A stretch of 64,000 nucleotides of DNA, taken from contig CAVQPS010000006.1 in NCBI GenBank assembly GCA_963714795.1, positions 62,001 to 126,000 on the forward strand, given 5' to 3'. Shown here in pieces: positions 7,903-16,302 of the stretch. A program made the position numbers and the translations under genes. Numbering within the stretch: position 1 is the first letter of the stretch; every line of letters begins with the position of its first letter. This stretch comes from DATIXJ01 sp963714795 (GTDB taxonomy: Bacteria > Bacteroidota > Ignavibacteria > UBA10030 > SZUA-254). The notes under the pieces are model-generated. The model saw only the letters and a list, made by a program, of their open reading frames with translations, did no database searches and was not told where the DNA came from.

Positions 7903-9144
7903 TTAGTTTATCTGCAAAAGTTTTCTTCGAATAAGTTCTATCGCGGCAAATGACGCACGTTCTTTGATGCGAATCCGGTCGTTGCCGAATTGAAATTTCA
8001 AAGCGATGGTTTCTTTGGCATCGGTGAATCCGATCCAGACGAGTCCGACCGGCTTTTCCGGAGAGCCGCCCGAAGGACCGGCAATGCCGGTTGTCGATAA
8101 ACCGATCGACGTTTCAGAAATGTTTCTGATCCCGCGAGCCATTTCTTTTGCAACCTCGCTGCTGACGGCACCGTGCTGTTCAATGATTTGCGCCGGAACA
8201 TTTAGGATTTGAGTTTTCGATTTGTTGCTGTACGTGATAACTCCGCGATCAAAATATGCAGAACTTCCCGGAACATTGGTGAGAATATGTGCGATCATTC
8301 CGCCGGTACACGATTCGGCTATACTGAGCGTGAGATTTTTTTCGGTCAACAATCTTCCGACCACTTGTTCCAATTCTATGTCATCGATGCCGTAAATAAA
8401 TTTTTCCGCTTTGGAACGAATTCGTGATTCGACTGCTTGAATTTTTTTCTCGCATGCTGTTCGATCGGAATCGGTTGCAGTAATACGAAGACGGACGCCG
8501 GAGACTGAAGGGAGAAAGGCAAGTGAAGCGCCTTGAAGAATGTCGTCCAGGTTTCCCAGCCGTTCCGCCAAAGCGGATTCCGGAATGCCGGTGGTTCTCA
8601 ACGTTCGATGAACGATAAATGTGCCGGTCTGTTTTTTTTCAAAATACGGAACGATAAAATCTTTAACCATTGCTTCCATTTCGTACGGAACGCCCGGCAT
8701 CACGAAAAAATATTTTTCATCCCGCTCAAAGAATTCTCCCGGTGCAGTTCCAAACTTGTTCGGGATGACTTTTGAACCGCGCGGAATGAGTGTCTGGTCT
8801 TCCGCAGAAGCAGACCATGGCCGGTTGAGCGTCTTCATAATTCGTTCGACATTTTCGCGGGCTTCTGCATCGTGAACCAATTCGGTCTTGAAGAATTTAC
8901 AGACAGCGGTTCGCGTAATGTCGTCGTGCGTCGGTCCTAATCCGCCGGTGACGATGATGATGTCGTGTGTTGCGTATTCGGTGTGAAATGTGTTGAGAAT
9001 TTCAGTCACATCGTCGCCTACTGCAACAACGCGATGAACATCGATTCCGACCCGGTTCACTTGTTGAGCGATAAACGATGCGTTGGTGTTGACGACCTGT
9101 CCGATGAGAAGCTCATCGCCGATGGAAATAATGACTGCTTTCAT
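7903..9144 (-). CDS. cinA: CinA: COG1058 domain plus nicotinamide-nucleotide amidase (PncC) domain
   Basis: This is a full-length CinA of 413 residues. The N-terminal MoCF/COG1058 domain shows I-G-D-E-L-L-I-G-Q near residue 8 and T-G-G-L-G-P-T-H-D-D near residue 65; in this family it hydrolyses ADP-ribose. The C-terminal PncC-type deamidase shows A-E-S-C-T-G-G and later T-T-G-I-A-G-P-S-G-G. Together the two activities recycle pyridine nucleotides, including the NMN released by NAD-dependent DNA ligase, which fits its place next to recA. It lies 6 bases downstream of pgpA. Confidence 0.95.
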   Translation of the reverse strand: MKAVIISIGDELLIGQVVNTNASFIAQQVNRVGIDVHRVVAVGDDVTEILNTFHTEYATHDIIIVTGGLGPTHDDITRTAVCKFFKTELVHDAEARENVERIMKTLNRPWSASAEDQTLIPRGSKVIPNKFGTAPGEFFERDEKYFFVMPGVPYEMEAMVKDFIVPYFEKKQTGTFIVHRTLRTTGIPESALAERLGNLDDILQGASLAFLPSVSGVRLRITATDSDRTACEKKIQAVESRIRSKAEKFIYGIDDIELEQVVGRLLTEKNLTLSIAESCTGGMIAHILTNVPGSSAYFDRGVITYSNKSKTQILNVPAQIIEQHGAVSSEVAKEMARGIRNISETSIGLSTTGIAGPSGGSPEKPVGLVWIGFTDAKETIALKFQFGNDRIRIKERASFAAIELIRRKLLQIN

Positions 9145-9150
9145 GCAATG

Positions 9151-9657
9151 CTAATGGAAAATTTGCGGAATGAATTTTACCAACAATTGCAGAACAAGAT
9201 TTCCATAAATTCCCGCCATGACATCGTCCAGCATGATGCCCCAACCGTTTTTCAATGCTTCAAGATTTCTTGCCGGTGGAGGTTTGATGATGTCGAATAT
9301 TCGAAAGAGAAGAAATCCTGCAATGCTTATGATTATTGATTTCGGAAGCAGCAATAATGTAATCCACATTCCGACAACTTCGTCGATGACGACGATCGGC
9401 GGGTCGTCGCCGTAACTGCGTTCCATTTTTCCGGAGACAACAACGCCGACGAAAAACATAACCACAAAACCAGCAAACAAAATAACCGGATTTTCGAAAT
9501 TCGGAATCCAATAGATCAACAGTCCCACGGCGCTGCCTGCGGTACCGGGAGCAAACGGCGCGTAACCGGAATAAAATCCTGTTGCAAAAAACCGAACAAG
9601 AAAAGAAGGGGGCGCTGGGTTATTTTGGCGTTCCGAGATATCTGCCATATAAATCAT
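9151..9657 (-). CDS. pgpA: phosphatidylglycerophosphatase A
   Basis: This 168-residue membrane protein removes the phosphate from phosphatidylglycerophosphate, the last step of phosphatidylglycerol synthesis. The diagnostic motifs are G-Y-A-P-F-A-P-G-T-A-G-S near the N-terminus, V-I-D-E-V-V-G-M-W in the middle, and M-L-D-D-V-M-A-G-I-Y-G-N near the end. There are three to four hydrophobic segments. The start overlaps the end of pgsA by 38 bases, so the enzymes for two consecutive steps are translationally linked. An in-frame ATG at 9648 is an alternative start. Confidence 0.93.
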   Translation of the reverse strand: MIYMADISERQNNPAPPSFLVRFFATGFYSGYAPFAPGTAGSAVGLLIYWIPNFENPVILFAGFVVMFFVGVVVSGKMERSYGDDPPIVVIDEVVGMWITLLLLPKSIIISIAGFLLFRIFDIIKPPPARNLEALKNGWGIMLDDVMAGIYGNLVLQLLVKFIPQIFH

Positions 9658-10228
9658 GAAGAAGTTTTCTGTTGTCGAAAAGATAAACGATTCCCGTTCC
9701 GACCGTTGACAGCGTCACGAGCATCATCATGCCGAAGAGTACCCGCGTATCCATCAATGTTTCGATCAACGATTGAAAATCGGCGCGGATAGCAGGAACA
9801 TTACTGCCGATGTACAGGATGAGTATATAATAGATGACGACAAACTCACCGAATGTTTTTGCCTGTGCGGTTTTCGATGTGATGACCGGCTGGTCTTTCC
9901 ATTCGGCGTAACTGCGTAAACCGGTGATCACAAAATCCCGGACGACGATGATCCAGATCATCCACGCGGGGACAAGTCCTAAATAAACAAACGAAAACAA
10001 TGCGGCAGTGGATAAAATTTTATCGGCAAGCGGATCGAGAAATTTTCCCCATCGCGAAACATAGCCGTAGCGCCGTGCAATCCAGCCGTCGTACCAATCC
10101 GTAAATGCGGCAACGACATACACGACAAGCGATAATTGCTTGAGGAATGATGATTCCGCAAAAAGGAAAACGATAAATACCGGCGTGAGAATGATGCGGA
10201 AAATTGTCAGTGAATTTGGGATCGACAT
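9620..10228 (-). CDS. pgsA: CDP-diacylglycerol-glycerol-3-phosphate 3-phosphatidyltransferase
   Basis: The 202-residue polytopic enzyme makes phosphatidylglycerophosphate from CDP-diacylglycerol and glycerol-3-phosphate. It carries the CDP-alcohol phosphotransferase signature D-x2-D-G-x2-A-R-x8-G-x3-D-x3-D near residues 42-65, in a D-W-Y-D-G-W-I-A-R context. It begins with a typical P-N-S-L-T-I-F-R-I segment. It opens the minus-strand run that leads through pgpA and cinA to recA, a variant of the widespread pgsA-cinA-recA linkage. Confidence 0.95.
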   Translation of the reverse strand: MSIPNSLTIFRIILTPVFIVFLFAESSFLKQLSLVVYVVAAFTDWYDGWIARRYGYVSRWGKFLDPLADKILSTAALFSFVYLGLVPAWMIWIIVVRDFVITGLRSYAEWKDQPVITSKTAQAKTFGEFVVIYYILILYIGSNVPAIRADFQSLIETLMDTRVLFGMMMLVTLSTVGTGIVYLFDNRKLLHDLYGRYLGTPK

Positions 10229-10291
10229 GCCGGGTTGATTTTTTCTATAATGTAATCGTTTTGATTGAAATTACAAAAAAAGATTACACAT

Positions 10292-10330
10292 AAAAAAAGC
10301 CTCCGGCATTCTTCATGCCGGGGGCTTTGT
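10292..10330 (-). terminator. rho-independent terminator of the secreted-protein gene
   Basis: AAAGCCTCCGGCAT at 10296-10309 pairs with ATGCCGGGGGCTTT at 10315-10328 around a 5-base loop. Read on the minus strand the hairpin is followed by seven T residues. It ends transcription coming from the 10370-12279 gene before pgsA. Confidence 0.85.
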
Positions 10331-10369
10331 AAAATTGCGACGTTGTCCGTCAGGATAAACGAAGGGGTT

Positions 10370-10578
10370 TTATTTTATCACCACCATTTTTTTGACGTTT
10401 GTAAAAGTATTGGTCTGCAGGCGGTAGAAGTAAACGCTGGAGGGGGTGGATCTATTGAACTGCACCGATTATCCACTCCTTCTGTCGTTCATTGGCAAAT
10501 GTCTTTACTTCCTGCCCAAAGATGTGATTCTCTTCCTTCAAGCGTATATCTGAAGGAGAGCCGCACAAAGTATTCATT
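10370..10578 (-). pseudogene. decayed type IX secretion (Por) C-terminal sorting tail
   Basis: Just beyond the stop codon of the preceding secreted protein, the minus strand still encodes pieces of a T9SS type-A sorting domain, split over two frames. One frame reads G-Q-E-V-K-T-F-A-N-E-R. Another reads V-Q-F-N, then S-S-V-Y-F-Y-R-L-Q-T and finally K-K-M-V-V-I-K before a stop at 10370. Order and spacing match the end of such domains, but at least two frame changes and internal stops prevent expression as one piece. Either the tail was lost by mutation or the local sequence contains indel errors. A terminator follows at once. Confidence 0.7.
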
Positions 10579-12279
10579 TCAATATTTGGCAACGAATACT
10601 GCCCGAACGGTTTTGTTGCGGTTCATTGTAATAGTGATCGGATTTGTCGAACCGATCGCATCTCCGCTCCAGCTGGCAAACGAATATCCCGTCGAAGGAG
10701 TTGCCGTTAGCTGGATTGTCGTTGCACTATCATATAATGACTGAGCCGGATTCGATGAAACTGTACCGCTTCCGTTTACATTCACCGTGAGTGTAAACTG
10801 CGATATGGCAGGCAACTGTGCAAGCAAATATTGTGTGTTAAAATAAATAAGTGCAAATGCCTCACTCGATAATGCTCCACTGCTATCTTGAACACTATGT
10901 TGTATAATGGTATCAAGCGTTGAGCGTGTAGAGCGGTTATCGTTTCTCCGGAGCTCGGCTTTCGCGGAATCAAATAATGTTGAGTATACCTTCGCCGCTG
11001 ATTGATTAGTGATCCAACCGAGAGTGCTGGATTGATTGATGTAGGAACTGAGAGTGTCGAGAAAGCTCAATGGGGCTAAGGTTCGCGTTGTATCAGTCGT
11101 ACCTAACGTATATCCTGATACTGAATTCGTGAAAATATCGGCGAGATATGCTTCATCAGAAATTTGGTTATCATCCTCATTAAATGCGTGTGGTCGTAAG
11201 CCTTGAATGTAATACTTCACAATTGTTGGTATGGCTTTACTTTCATAACCGAACCCTCCCATTGACCCCCCAGGAGCTATCATGGATTGTTGGCGGAAAT
11301 CGAATGTCAGAAATACACGTCCGGACATCAATCTCTCTCCGTTCGTTTCCCAATTTATCGGGGCGTACATTAAGGAGCTATCGGATATCCCGCCAACGAA
11401 AATCCATTGCACTCGTTGTCTACTAGATGAATCACTAGTGAACACATAATCGTACTTGAGTCCATTAACCTGGGCAGTAACCCTGCATCTTGTTGACACT
11501 GTTAATCGATCAGCGGGAAGAAGAATGTTGCCGGGAATTTGCTCCGAAGAGGATCCAAGAACATAATTTGTCCCATTCCAGCTATAAGTAACCCATGGTC
11601 TTGTTGCAAGAGAATCCGAAGGAAATACATTTTTTATATCGTTATCGTTTGACCAATACGCACGTAGCCGATAGTTTCCATTTCCATCCATATCAATGAT
11701 ATCCAAAACAGCATTGGTCGTTATCAATTTCGTTTCTTGTGTAATTTGGTCATAATCGCTGATGAGACGGCCCGTAATCCCGTTCCAGCTAAATATCCTA
11801 ATATCCGTAGACTGATTATTTATAGTGGACGGGGACCAAAGAGTAATCAAGTCAACTTCGCCGTCATTATTCAGGTCAAGTGATGCATAAATTTGTGTAA
11901 TACCCCCACCTCTATAAATCGGAGGTGTAATCCAGATGATCGTCCCGTTTTTAAATATGCCGACAGCGATACTATCACCATTCTCAGGGTCCATCTCGTC
12001 AGGAACAGCCCAGAAAAATACGGTGCCCTTCAACGTTCCGTAGGGATCGGTAATCGCTTCTTGCTGATCTGATATAGGAATATTGCCTATCATAGAGTCC
12101 ATTACTACAAAATACACATCAAAATTAATACCATATAATCCTCGTACTTGATTCTGAAGCGCAGGAAAGATTGTGCCTGTAAAATCGGTGTCTTGGAACT
12201 CAAACTGACAATGCACTACAGATGGAATAAGCAGGGCCACCCCAGTCAGTAATAGTAATAACATGTTTTGTATTTTCAT
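10579..12279 (-). CDS. secreted protein with FG-GAP/VCBS-like segments and a C-terminal InlB-type repeat
   Basis: This 566-residue exported protein starts with a signal peptide: Lys at residue 2, then M-L-L-L-L-L. Around residues 130-230 there are Asp/Asn-rich calcium-loop-like motifs, L-D-L-N-N-D-G-E-V-D-L and I-D-M-D-G-N-G-N-Y, of the FG-GAP/VCBS kind. The last 72 residues are a divergent InlB/Listeria-Bacteroides repeat (G-S-G-T-V-S-S-N-P, then A-T-P-S-T-G-Y-S-F-A-S-W-S-G). The middle is not recognised. AAAGGGA precedes the ATG. The reading frame stops directly upstream of a broken T9SS sorting tail, so the original protein was probably longer. A cell-surface role is inferred. Confidence 0.8.
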   Translation of the reverse strand: MKIQNMLLLLLTGVALLIPSVVHCQFEFQDTDFTGTIFPALQNQVRGLYGINFDVYFVVMDSMIGNIPISDQQEAITDPYGTLKGTVFFWAVPDEMDPENGDSIAVGIFKNGTIIWITPPIYRGGGITQIYASLDLNNDGEVDLITLWSPSTINNQSTDIRIFSWNGITGRLISDYDQITQETKLITTNAVLDIIDMDGNGNYRLRAYWSNDNDIKNVFPSDSLATRPWVTYSWNGTNYVLGSSSEQIPGNILLPADRLTVSTRCRVTAQVNGLKYDYVFTSDSSSRQRVQWIFVGGISDSSLMYAPINWETNGERLMSGRVFLTFDFRQQSMIAPGGSMGGFGYESKAIPTIVKYYIQGLRPHAFNEDDNQISDEAYLADIFTNSVSGYTLGTTDTTRTLAPLSFLDTLSSYINQSSTLGWITNQSAAKVYSTLFDSAKAELRRNDNRSTRSTLDTIIQHSVQDSSGALSSEAFALIYFNTQYLLAQLPAISQFTLTVNVNGSGTVSSNPAQSLYDSATTIQLTATPSTGYSFASWSGDAIGSTNPITITMNRNKTVRAVFVAKY

Positions 12280-12294
12280 TGCTTTCCCTTTTTA

Positions 12295-12309
12295 TCAAGA
12301 TCATACTTT
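12295..12309. repeat. 15-base direct repeat, copy 1
   Basis: TCAAGATCATACTTT occurs here and again at 12566-12580. On the minus strand each copy contains ATGATCTTGA. This copy lies just upstream of the start codon of the secreted-protein gene, and the other copy spans the start of the small ORF 12384-12575. It may mark a duplicated 5' gene region. Confidence 0.5.
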
Positions 12310-12321
12310 GTTCCATTAACT

Positions 12322-12505
12322 CGCTCCCCCGCTCCTGCGGGGGAGCGAACCGTATTGTCCGCTCCGGCGGATATGAGTACAGCTTATTGCCATTCTTTCA
12401 CCATCTCAAGAAGCCCGCTCGTTGTCCGAGTGATGTACACTCGGACGACAGTACAACTGTTGGATAACAGGAGTAGATCGTCATTCCGCCGCTGGAGCGG
12501 CGGAA
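12322..12505. repeat. cluster of unrelated perfect stem-loops in the spacer
   Basis: Four hairpins occupy 184 bases. CGCTCCCCCGC at 12322-12332 pairs with 12337-12347 (11 pairs, 4-base loop). TCCGC pairs with GCGGA near 12359-12371. GTCCGAGTG at 12424-12432 pairs with 12438-12446 (9 pairs, 5-base loop). TTCCGCCGCT at 12484-12493 pairs with 12496-12505. They do not share sequence with each other, unlike ordinary REP copies. No T-tract follows, so they are not obvious terminators. Confidence 0.55.
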
Positions 12506-12575
12506 CGAGAAATGCTGATGGTAATATTAACAGGCTCATTATGACAACAATAAAGTACTTCCTCTTCAAGATCAT
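12384..12575 (-). CDS. possible small exported or membrane peptide
   Basis: This 63-residue ORF starts with ATG at 12575, with GGAG well placed upstream. Residues 1-23 look like a signal peptide or membrane anchor: a K-R-K N-terminus, then an Ile/Val/Leu-rich core ending in P-S-A-F-L. The rest resembles no family I know, and part of it is encoded by two of the spacer hairpins, which argues against a conserved protein. It could be the relic of a secreted-protein gene whose body was lost. Confidence 0.3.
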   Translation of the reverse strand: MILKRKYFIVVIMSLLILPSAFLVPPLQRRNDDLLLLSNSCTVVRVYITRTTSGLLEMVKEWQ

Positions 12576-12580
12576 ACTTT
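12566..12580. repeat. 15-base direct repeat, copy 2
   Basis: This is an identical copy of the 15-mer at 12295-12309, 271 bases away. It spans the ATG of the small ORF on the minus strand. Together the copies bracket the hairpin cluster. Confidence 0.5.
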
Positions 12581-12747
12581 TTTTCTCCGCAATCAACAGC
12601 AATGTGATATGAAAAAGAGAATTGTATCAGGAAATCGATTCAGACAAGAACAGAAACGCCTCAGCCCTTTGAGATGCGTTTCAATGACAAGTAACTGTGA
12701 GAATGTATGATTATTTTTTCAGTATGTTAAGGAAAACATTTCGTAAA

Positions 12748-12777
12748 ACAAAAAACCCCGCAACGATGTGCAGGGTT
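12748..12777 (-). terminator. rho-independent terminator of rpmB
   Basis: AACCCCGCA and the GCAGGGTT arm (about 12754-12777) form a GC-rich stem. On the minus strand it is followed by six T residues. It is 26 bases downstream of the rpmB stop codon. Confidence 0.7.
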
Positions 12778-12802
12778 CATATATCTAAAAAAATTGGAAT
12801 AG

Positions 12803-12994
12803 TTATGCTGCCTTCAACACTTTTCCTTGTTTGATACAAGTCGCACAAACACGCATCCGATGTGTTCTGCCGTTCACCGAAGCGCGAACATGTTGAAGGT
12901 TCGGCAGCCAGCGTCTCCGCGTTTTATTGTGCGCGTGGCTGATGTTATTCCCGTAAACGGGTCGTTTTCCGCAAATTCCACAAATTTTTGACAT
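12803..12994 (-). CDS. rpmB: 50S ribosomal protein L28 (zinc-binding form)
   Basis: The 63-residue L28 has C-G-I-C at residues 5-8 and C-A-T-C near the C-terminus, the zinc-ribbon version. The conserved core N-N-I-S-H-A-H-N-K-T-R-R-R-W-L-P-N is present. I start it at the ATG at 12994, preceded by GAGGA, rather than at the longer in-frame codon at 13066. It stands alone with its own terminator, away from the ribosomal supercluster. Confidence 0.95.
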   Translation of the reverse strand: MSKICGICGKRPVYGNNISHAHNKTRRRWLPNLQHVRASVNGRTHRMRVCATCIKQGKVLKAA

Positions 12995-13112
12995 GATTAT
13001 CCTCTGGTGAAAAAGATCGCTTGCTTGAAGTATTGCCAATATACATAAAAGTTCAATGTTGCGCAAGAGGAAATTGCCGGATGAAAAGGTTCTTGCCGAT
13101 TCTTCCGGACAA

Positions 13113-14351
13113 CTATGATGTCCTCAACGCATTCACAATATTGAGTCGCGACGCGCGGCTTGCGGGCAAAAATCCGCCGAGAATGCCCATACAAATAGAA
13201 AATATCATCGTCCAAAATATAATTGTTGGCGACATGGTGAAACCGAATGCTAGTTCTGAGAACGTGCCGAAATTGACCGTTGAAATTCTGACGAACGACA
13301 TGAGCGAAGCAAGAATGATTCCGCAAACTCCTCCGACAAACGAAAGTAAAATTGATTCCACAAGGAATGCGGAAAGAATACTTCGGCGGCGGAAACCGAG
13401 AGATCGCAATGTGCCGATTTCTATCGTCCGGTTGGCAACGGCTCCGTACATCGTGATCATCGCGCCGATCATTGCGCCAATACTGAAAATGAACGTCACG
13501 ATCAAGCCGAGAATGTAAATAAAATCTGCCATGAGCTGCGATTGTTCATGATAATACTGGCGCTCCGGTTTCAACTCGACATATTGAGTCCGCGGATCGT
13601 TATTGATGCGTGCTTTGACTGCATCGAATTGTTCCGTGCTGCTCAATCGAAACGTCAGCGACGAAAATACCGGTCTATGAAATGCTGCCATGAGCTGGTC
13701 GACATCACCCCAGATTTCCGACTCGAATGCACCGCCGTCCGCATCGAAATATCCGACAATTGTCCAATGATCGTTGCCGAAGAATAATTGCTTGCCGATT
13801 TCACAATTCTGAAATCGTTTGGCAATGTTCGAGCCGATAACAATTTCCCGCGAACCGAACTGAAACATTCGTCCTTCGGAAATTTTCACCTGCTGGCGCA
13901 TCTGGAGCGCGGTGGGAGAGATGCCTCGAACCGAAACATTCCCCATATCGTTCGATTCTTTTTTCAATAAATTGATGATGACGTAAAGCTCTGTCGTGGC
14001 AAGAGGCTTTCCATCCTGACCGACAACAATTTCCGGCTGTGTTTTGATGATGTTCGCGGCATCACGGTCGATCTGGCTGACAAGCTCGGATGTTGCCGAT
14101 CTGCGGAGAACTATAATATTGTTGTCCGATCCGGTTTGTACCAGTGTTTGTTCGACGCCGTTAGCCAGCATCAATACTGCAGCGAAGACAAACACGACGA
14201 GCGTAATGCCGCCGAGTGTAAGACTCGTGGTGATTCTTCTCGTCCACAGACTCTTTCTGATGTATCCTAAAAGTTGTCTTCCCAAAAGAGCGGCAAAAAT
14301 CAGGACGACTGCCGTCAGGAGAACAATAGTGCTTTTCAATGCAAGTGCCAT
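13113..14351 (-). CDS. ABC transporter permease, MacB/FtsX type (second permease)
   Basis: The 412-residue protein has the MacB/LolCE layout. There is one N-terminal transmembrane segment near residues 45-65, a large periplasmic MacB-PCD domain from about 70 to 270, then three transmembrane segments making the FtsX domain. G-T-L-R-S-L-G-F-R-R-R is the coupling helix, and P-A-S-R-A-S-R-L-N-I-V-N-A-L-R ends the protein. An extra hydrophobic segment precedes residue 30. It is the last gene of a four-gene exporter operon, 23 bases after the paralogous permease, and the two probably form a heterodimer. Confidence 0.9.
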   Translation of the reverse strand: MALALKSTIVLLTAVVLIFAALLGRQLLGYIRKSLWTRRITTSLTLGGITLVVFVFAAVLMLANGVEQTLVQTGSDNNIIVLRRSATSELVSQIDRDAANIIKTQPEIVVGQDGKPLATTELYVIINLLKKESNDMGNVSVRGISPTALQMRQQVKISEGRMFQFGSREIVIGSNIAKRFQNCEIGKQLFFGNDHWTIVGYFDADGGAFESEIWGDVDQLMAAFHRPVFSSLTFRLSSTEQFDAVKARINNDPRTQYVELKPERQYYHEQSQLMADFIYILGLIVTFIFSIGAMIGAMITMYGAVANRTIEIGTLRSLGFRRRSILSAFLVESILLSFVGGVCGIILASLMSFVRISTVNFGTFSELAFGFTMSPTIIFWTMIFSICMGILGGFLPASRASRLNIVNALRTS

Positions 14352-14374
14352 AATTCAATTCCGTTGATTCTGAG

Positions 14375-15541
14375 TTATCCGGTTTGCCGCAATCCGTCGA
14401 CAATTTTTGTTCGAAGCGTTCTCATGGTCGGGAAAATCGCTGCAATGATTCCGGCAAGAATTGCGGAAGAAATCGCCATGATGATCGTCAGCGGTTCGAC
14501 ATTGAACACGGGGAAAAATGTCGGGAACACTTTTGCAAATGCTTTTGCAATGGGAAATGTCAATGCCAGTCCGATAAGACCGCCGACAACGGCAATAAAC
14601 ATCGACTCACCCGCGATAATCCCGACAATATGGATTGCCGAGAAACCGAGCGTTTTCAGAACAGCGTATTCTCTCGTTCGTTCGCGTGCTGCCATCACAA
14701 TGGTATTGGCAAGGACGAGGAGGATGATCCCGATAATGACATACGAAACCACTTTGACCGATGTGATGATTGCGCTCGACATCGAAACGAAGCTTTGCTG
14801 GAATTCTTTTTCCGTTTCTGTTTTGGTTCCTGCGGTGGAATTGAAAAACATGTCATCGACTGTTTTCGAAACGATCGGAATATCGGAAGCATTTTGCACT
14901 TTCAGAATATACCAGCCGACATTTCCCTCGCGCCCCGGCTGTGTTTGTTTGACCTGCTCATCCAGATATTTCCACTGAAACATCATCTGGGTTTCATCGA
15001 CCGACTGATCCTTTCCCTTATAAAATCCGCGGACGACGAAATCCCATTTTCCGGGATAGATATCACCTTCCACGGAAATAATATCGCCCTTATGCAAGTT
15101 TTGTTGTCGTCCTAGTTTTTCACCGATCACGCAGGCATTGCGTTCTTTCTGAAAATCCGTCAGATCCTCTTTCGAAATAATGAATTCAGGATAAAGGTCG
15201 AAATATGTTTCCGCGTCTACTGCCATGCGGGGGAAGAAATTATTCCAATCGCTCGGGTCTTTATAAACGCCGCCGAACCAGTTTGCGTACGAAACTTCCG
15301 CAACGCCCGGAATTTTTTGAATCTGGTCGCGATAGGAAAGCGGCAGCGGGAAGATGAACGACACGGCGTCCCGCGTGATCATACGATTTGCCGCCGATGC
15401 TTCCACGCCGGCATACCATGCCGTGACGATCGTCCGCATAAACCCGAACGACATGACCGCGATGGCGATACCGGCAATCGTCAGCATTGTCCGGAGTTTA
15501 TGCCGTAATGTATTTTTAAAAATGAGTTTGAGTACGTGCAT
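14375..15541 (-). CDS. ABC transporter permease, MacB/FtsX type (first permease)
   Basis: This 388-residue MacB-like permease starts L-K-L-I-F-K-N-T-L-R-H-K-L-R-T, the usual cytoplasmic entry helix. It continues with a first transmembrane segment near residues 18-38, a periplasmic domain to about residue 255, and three C-terminal transmembrane helices. The coupling segment reads R-T-R-E-Y-A-V-L-K-T-L-G-F. It sits 10 bases downstream of the ATPase gene. Heterodimeric MacB-like exporters with a separate ATPase and a MacA-like adaptor export peptides, lipids or drugs; the cargo is unknown. Confidence 0.92.
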   Translation of the reverse strand: MHVLKLIFKNTLRHKLRTMLTIAGIAIAVMSFGFMRTIVTAWYAGVEASAANRMITRDAVSFIFPLPLSYRDQIQKIPGVAEVSYANWFGGVYKDPSDWNNFFPRMAVDAETYFDLYPEFIISKEDLTDFQKERNACVIGEKLGRQQNLHKGDIISVEGDIYPGKWDFVVRGFYKGKDQSVDETQMMFQWKYLDEQVKQTQPGREGNVGWYILKVQNASDIPIVSKTVDDMFFNSTAGTKTETEKEFQQSFVSMSSAIITSVKVVSYVIIGIILLVLANTIVMAARERTREYAVLKTLGFSAIHIVGIIAGESMFIAVVGGLIGLALTFPIAKAFAKVFPTFFPVFNVEPLTIIMAISSAILAGIIAAIFPTMRTLRTKIVDGLRQTG

Positions 15542-15551
15542 CGCTAAATCC

Positions 15552-16220
15552 TCAGGATAATTCGCCTTTGTCGAGGTGGCGTGATTTGTGTGCCCGCTCT
15601 GCCGCCCGCGGGTCGTGCGTAACCATGACGATCGTTTTCTTGAATTCCGTGTTTAACCGGTCGAGCAATTTGAGAATTTCTTCTGCAGACACTTTATCGA
15701 GATCGCCGGTCGGTTCATCCGCCACCAGAATGGTCGGATCGGAAACGATTGCCCGAGCAATCGCAACGCGCTGTTCCTGTCCGCCGGATAATTGTTTGGG
15801 ATAATGTTGAATGCGGTCGCCCAAACCGACAACCTGCAGTGAAAATATTGCGCGTTCCTTTCGTTCCTTTTTCGATAGATTGGAAAGCAGAAGCGGAAGC
15901 TCGACATTTTCAAACGCCGTCAGGACCGGCAGAAGATTATAAAATTGGAAAATGAATCCGACGTTTCGTGAACGCCATTTCGCCAATTCGGACTCATTCA
16001 ATGTAGAAATATCGGTTCCGGCGACGGTAATCGTTCCGCGTGTCGGCTTATCAATACCGGCGATGAGATTCAATAGTGTCGTTTTGCCGGAGCCGGAGGG
16101 ACCCATCAATGCAAGGAATTCTCCTTCCGGAATATCGAACGAAATATTGGAGAGTACTGGGATTTCCTGTGAATCCCGCCAGTACGATTTCGAAATATTT
16201 TGAACGGAAACGATAGACAT
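15552..16220 (-). CDS. ABC transporter ATP-binding protein (LolD/MacB type)
   Basis: This 222-residue ATPase powers the two downstream permeases. Walker A is G-P-S-G-S-G-K-T-T, the Q-loop follows at F-I-F-Q-F-Y-N-L-L-P, the signature is L-S-G-G-Q-E-Q-R, Walker B is I-L-V-A-D-E-P-T-G-D-L-D, and the switch His is in M-V-T-H-D. The ATG at 16220 has AAGGAG 6 bases upstream, so I prefer it to the GTG at 16226. Confidence 0.95.
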   Translation of the reverse strand: MSIVSVQNISKSYWRDSQEIPVLSNISFDIPEGEFLALMGPSGSGKTTLLNLIAGIDKPTRGTITVAGTDISTLNESELAKWRSRNVGFIFQFYNLLPVLTAFENVELPLLLSNLSKKERKERAIFSLQVVGLGDRIQHYPKQLSGGQEQRVAIARAIVSDPTILVADEPTGDLDKVSAEEILKLLDRLNTEFKKTIVMVTHDPRAAERAHKSRHLDKGELS

Positions 16221-16302
16221 TACCACTCCTTCTGTATTTGTTCTGAAAACACGAGGACAAACATGATCGTTAAAATATAAAAATTTGTACGAAAAAAAAA
16301 TG

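Noticed and set aside
12268..12612. A 114-codon plus-strand ORF across the hairpin cluster
   Set aside because: It has low-complexity Ser/Arg composition, no start signal, and is interrupted structurally by all four hairpins.
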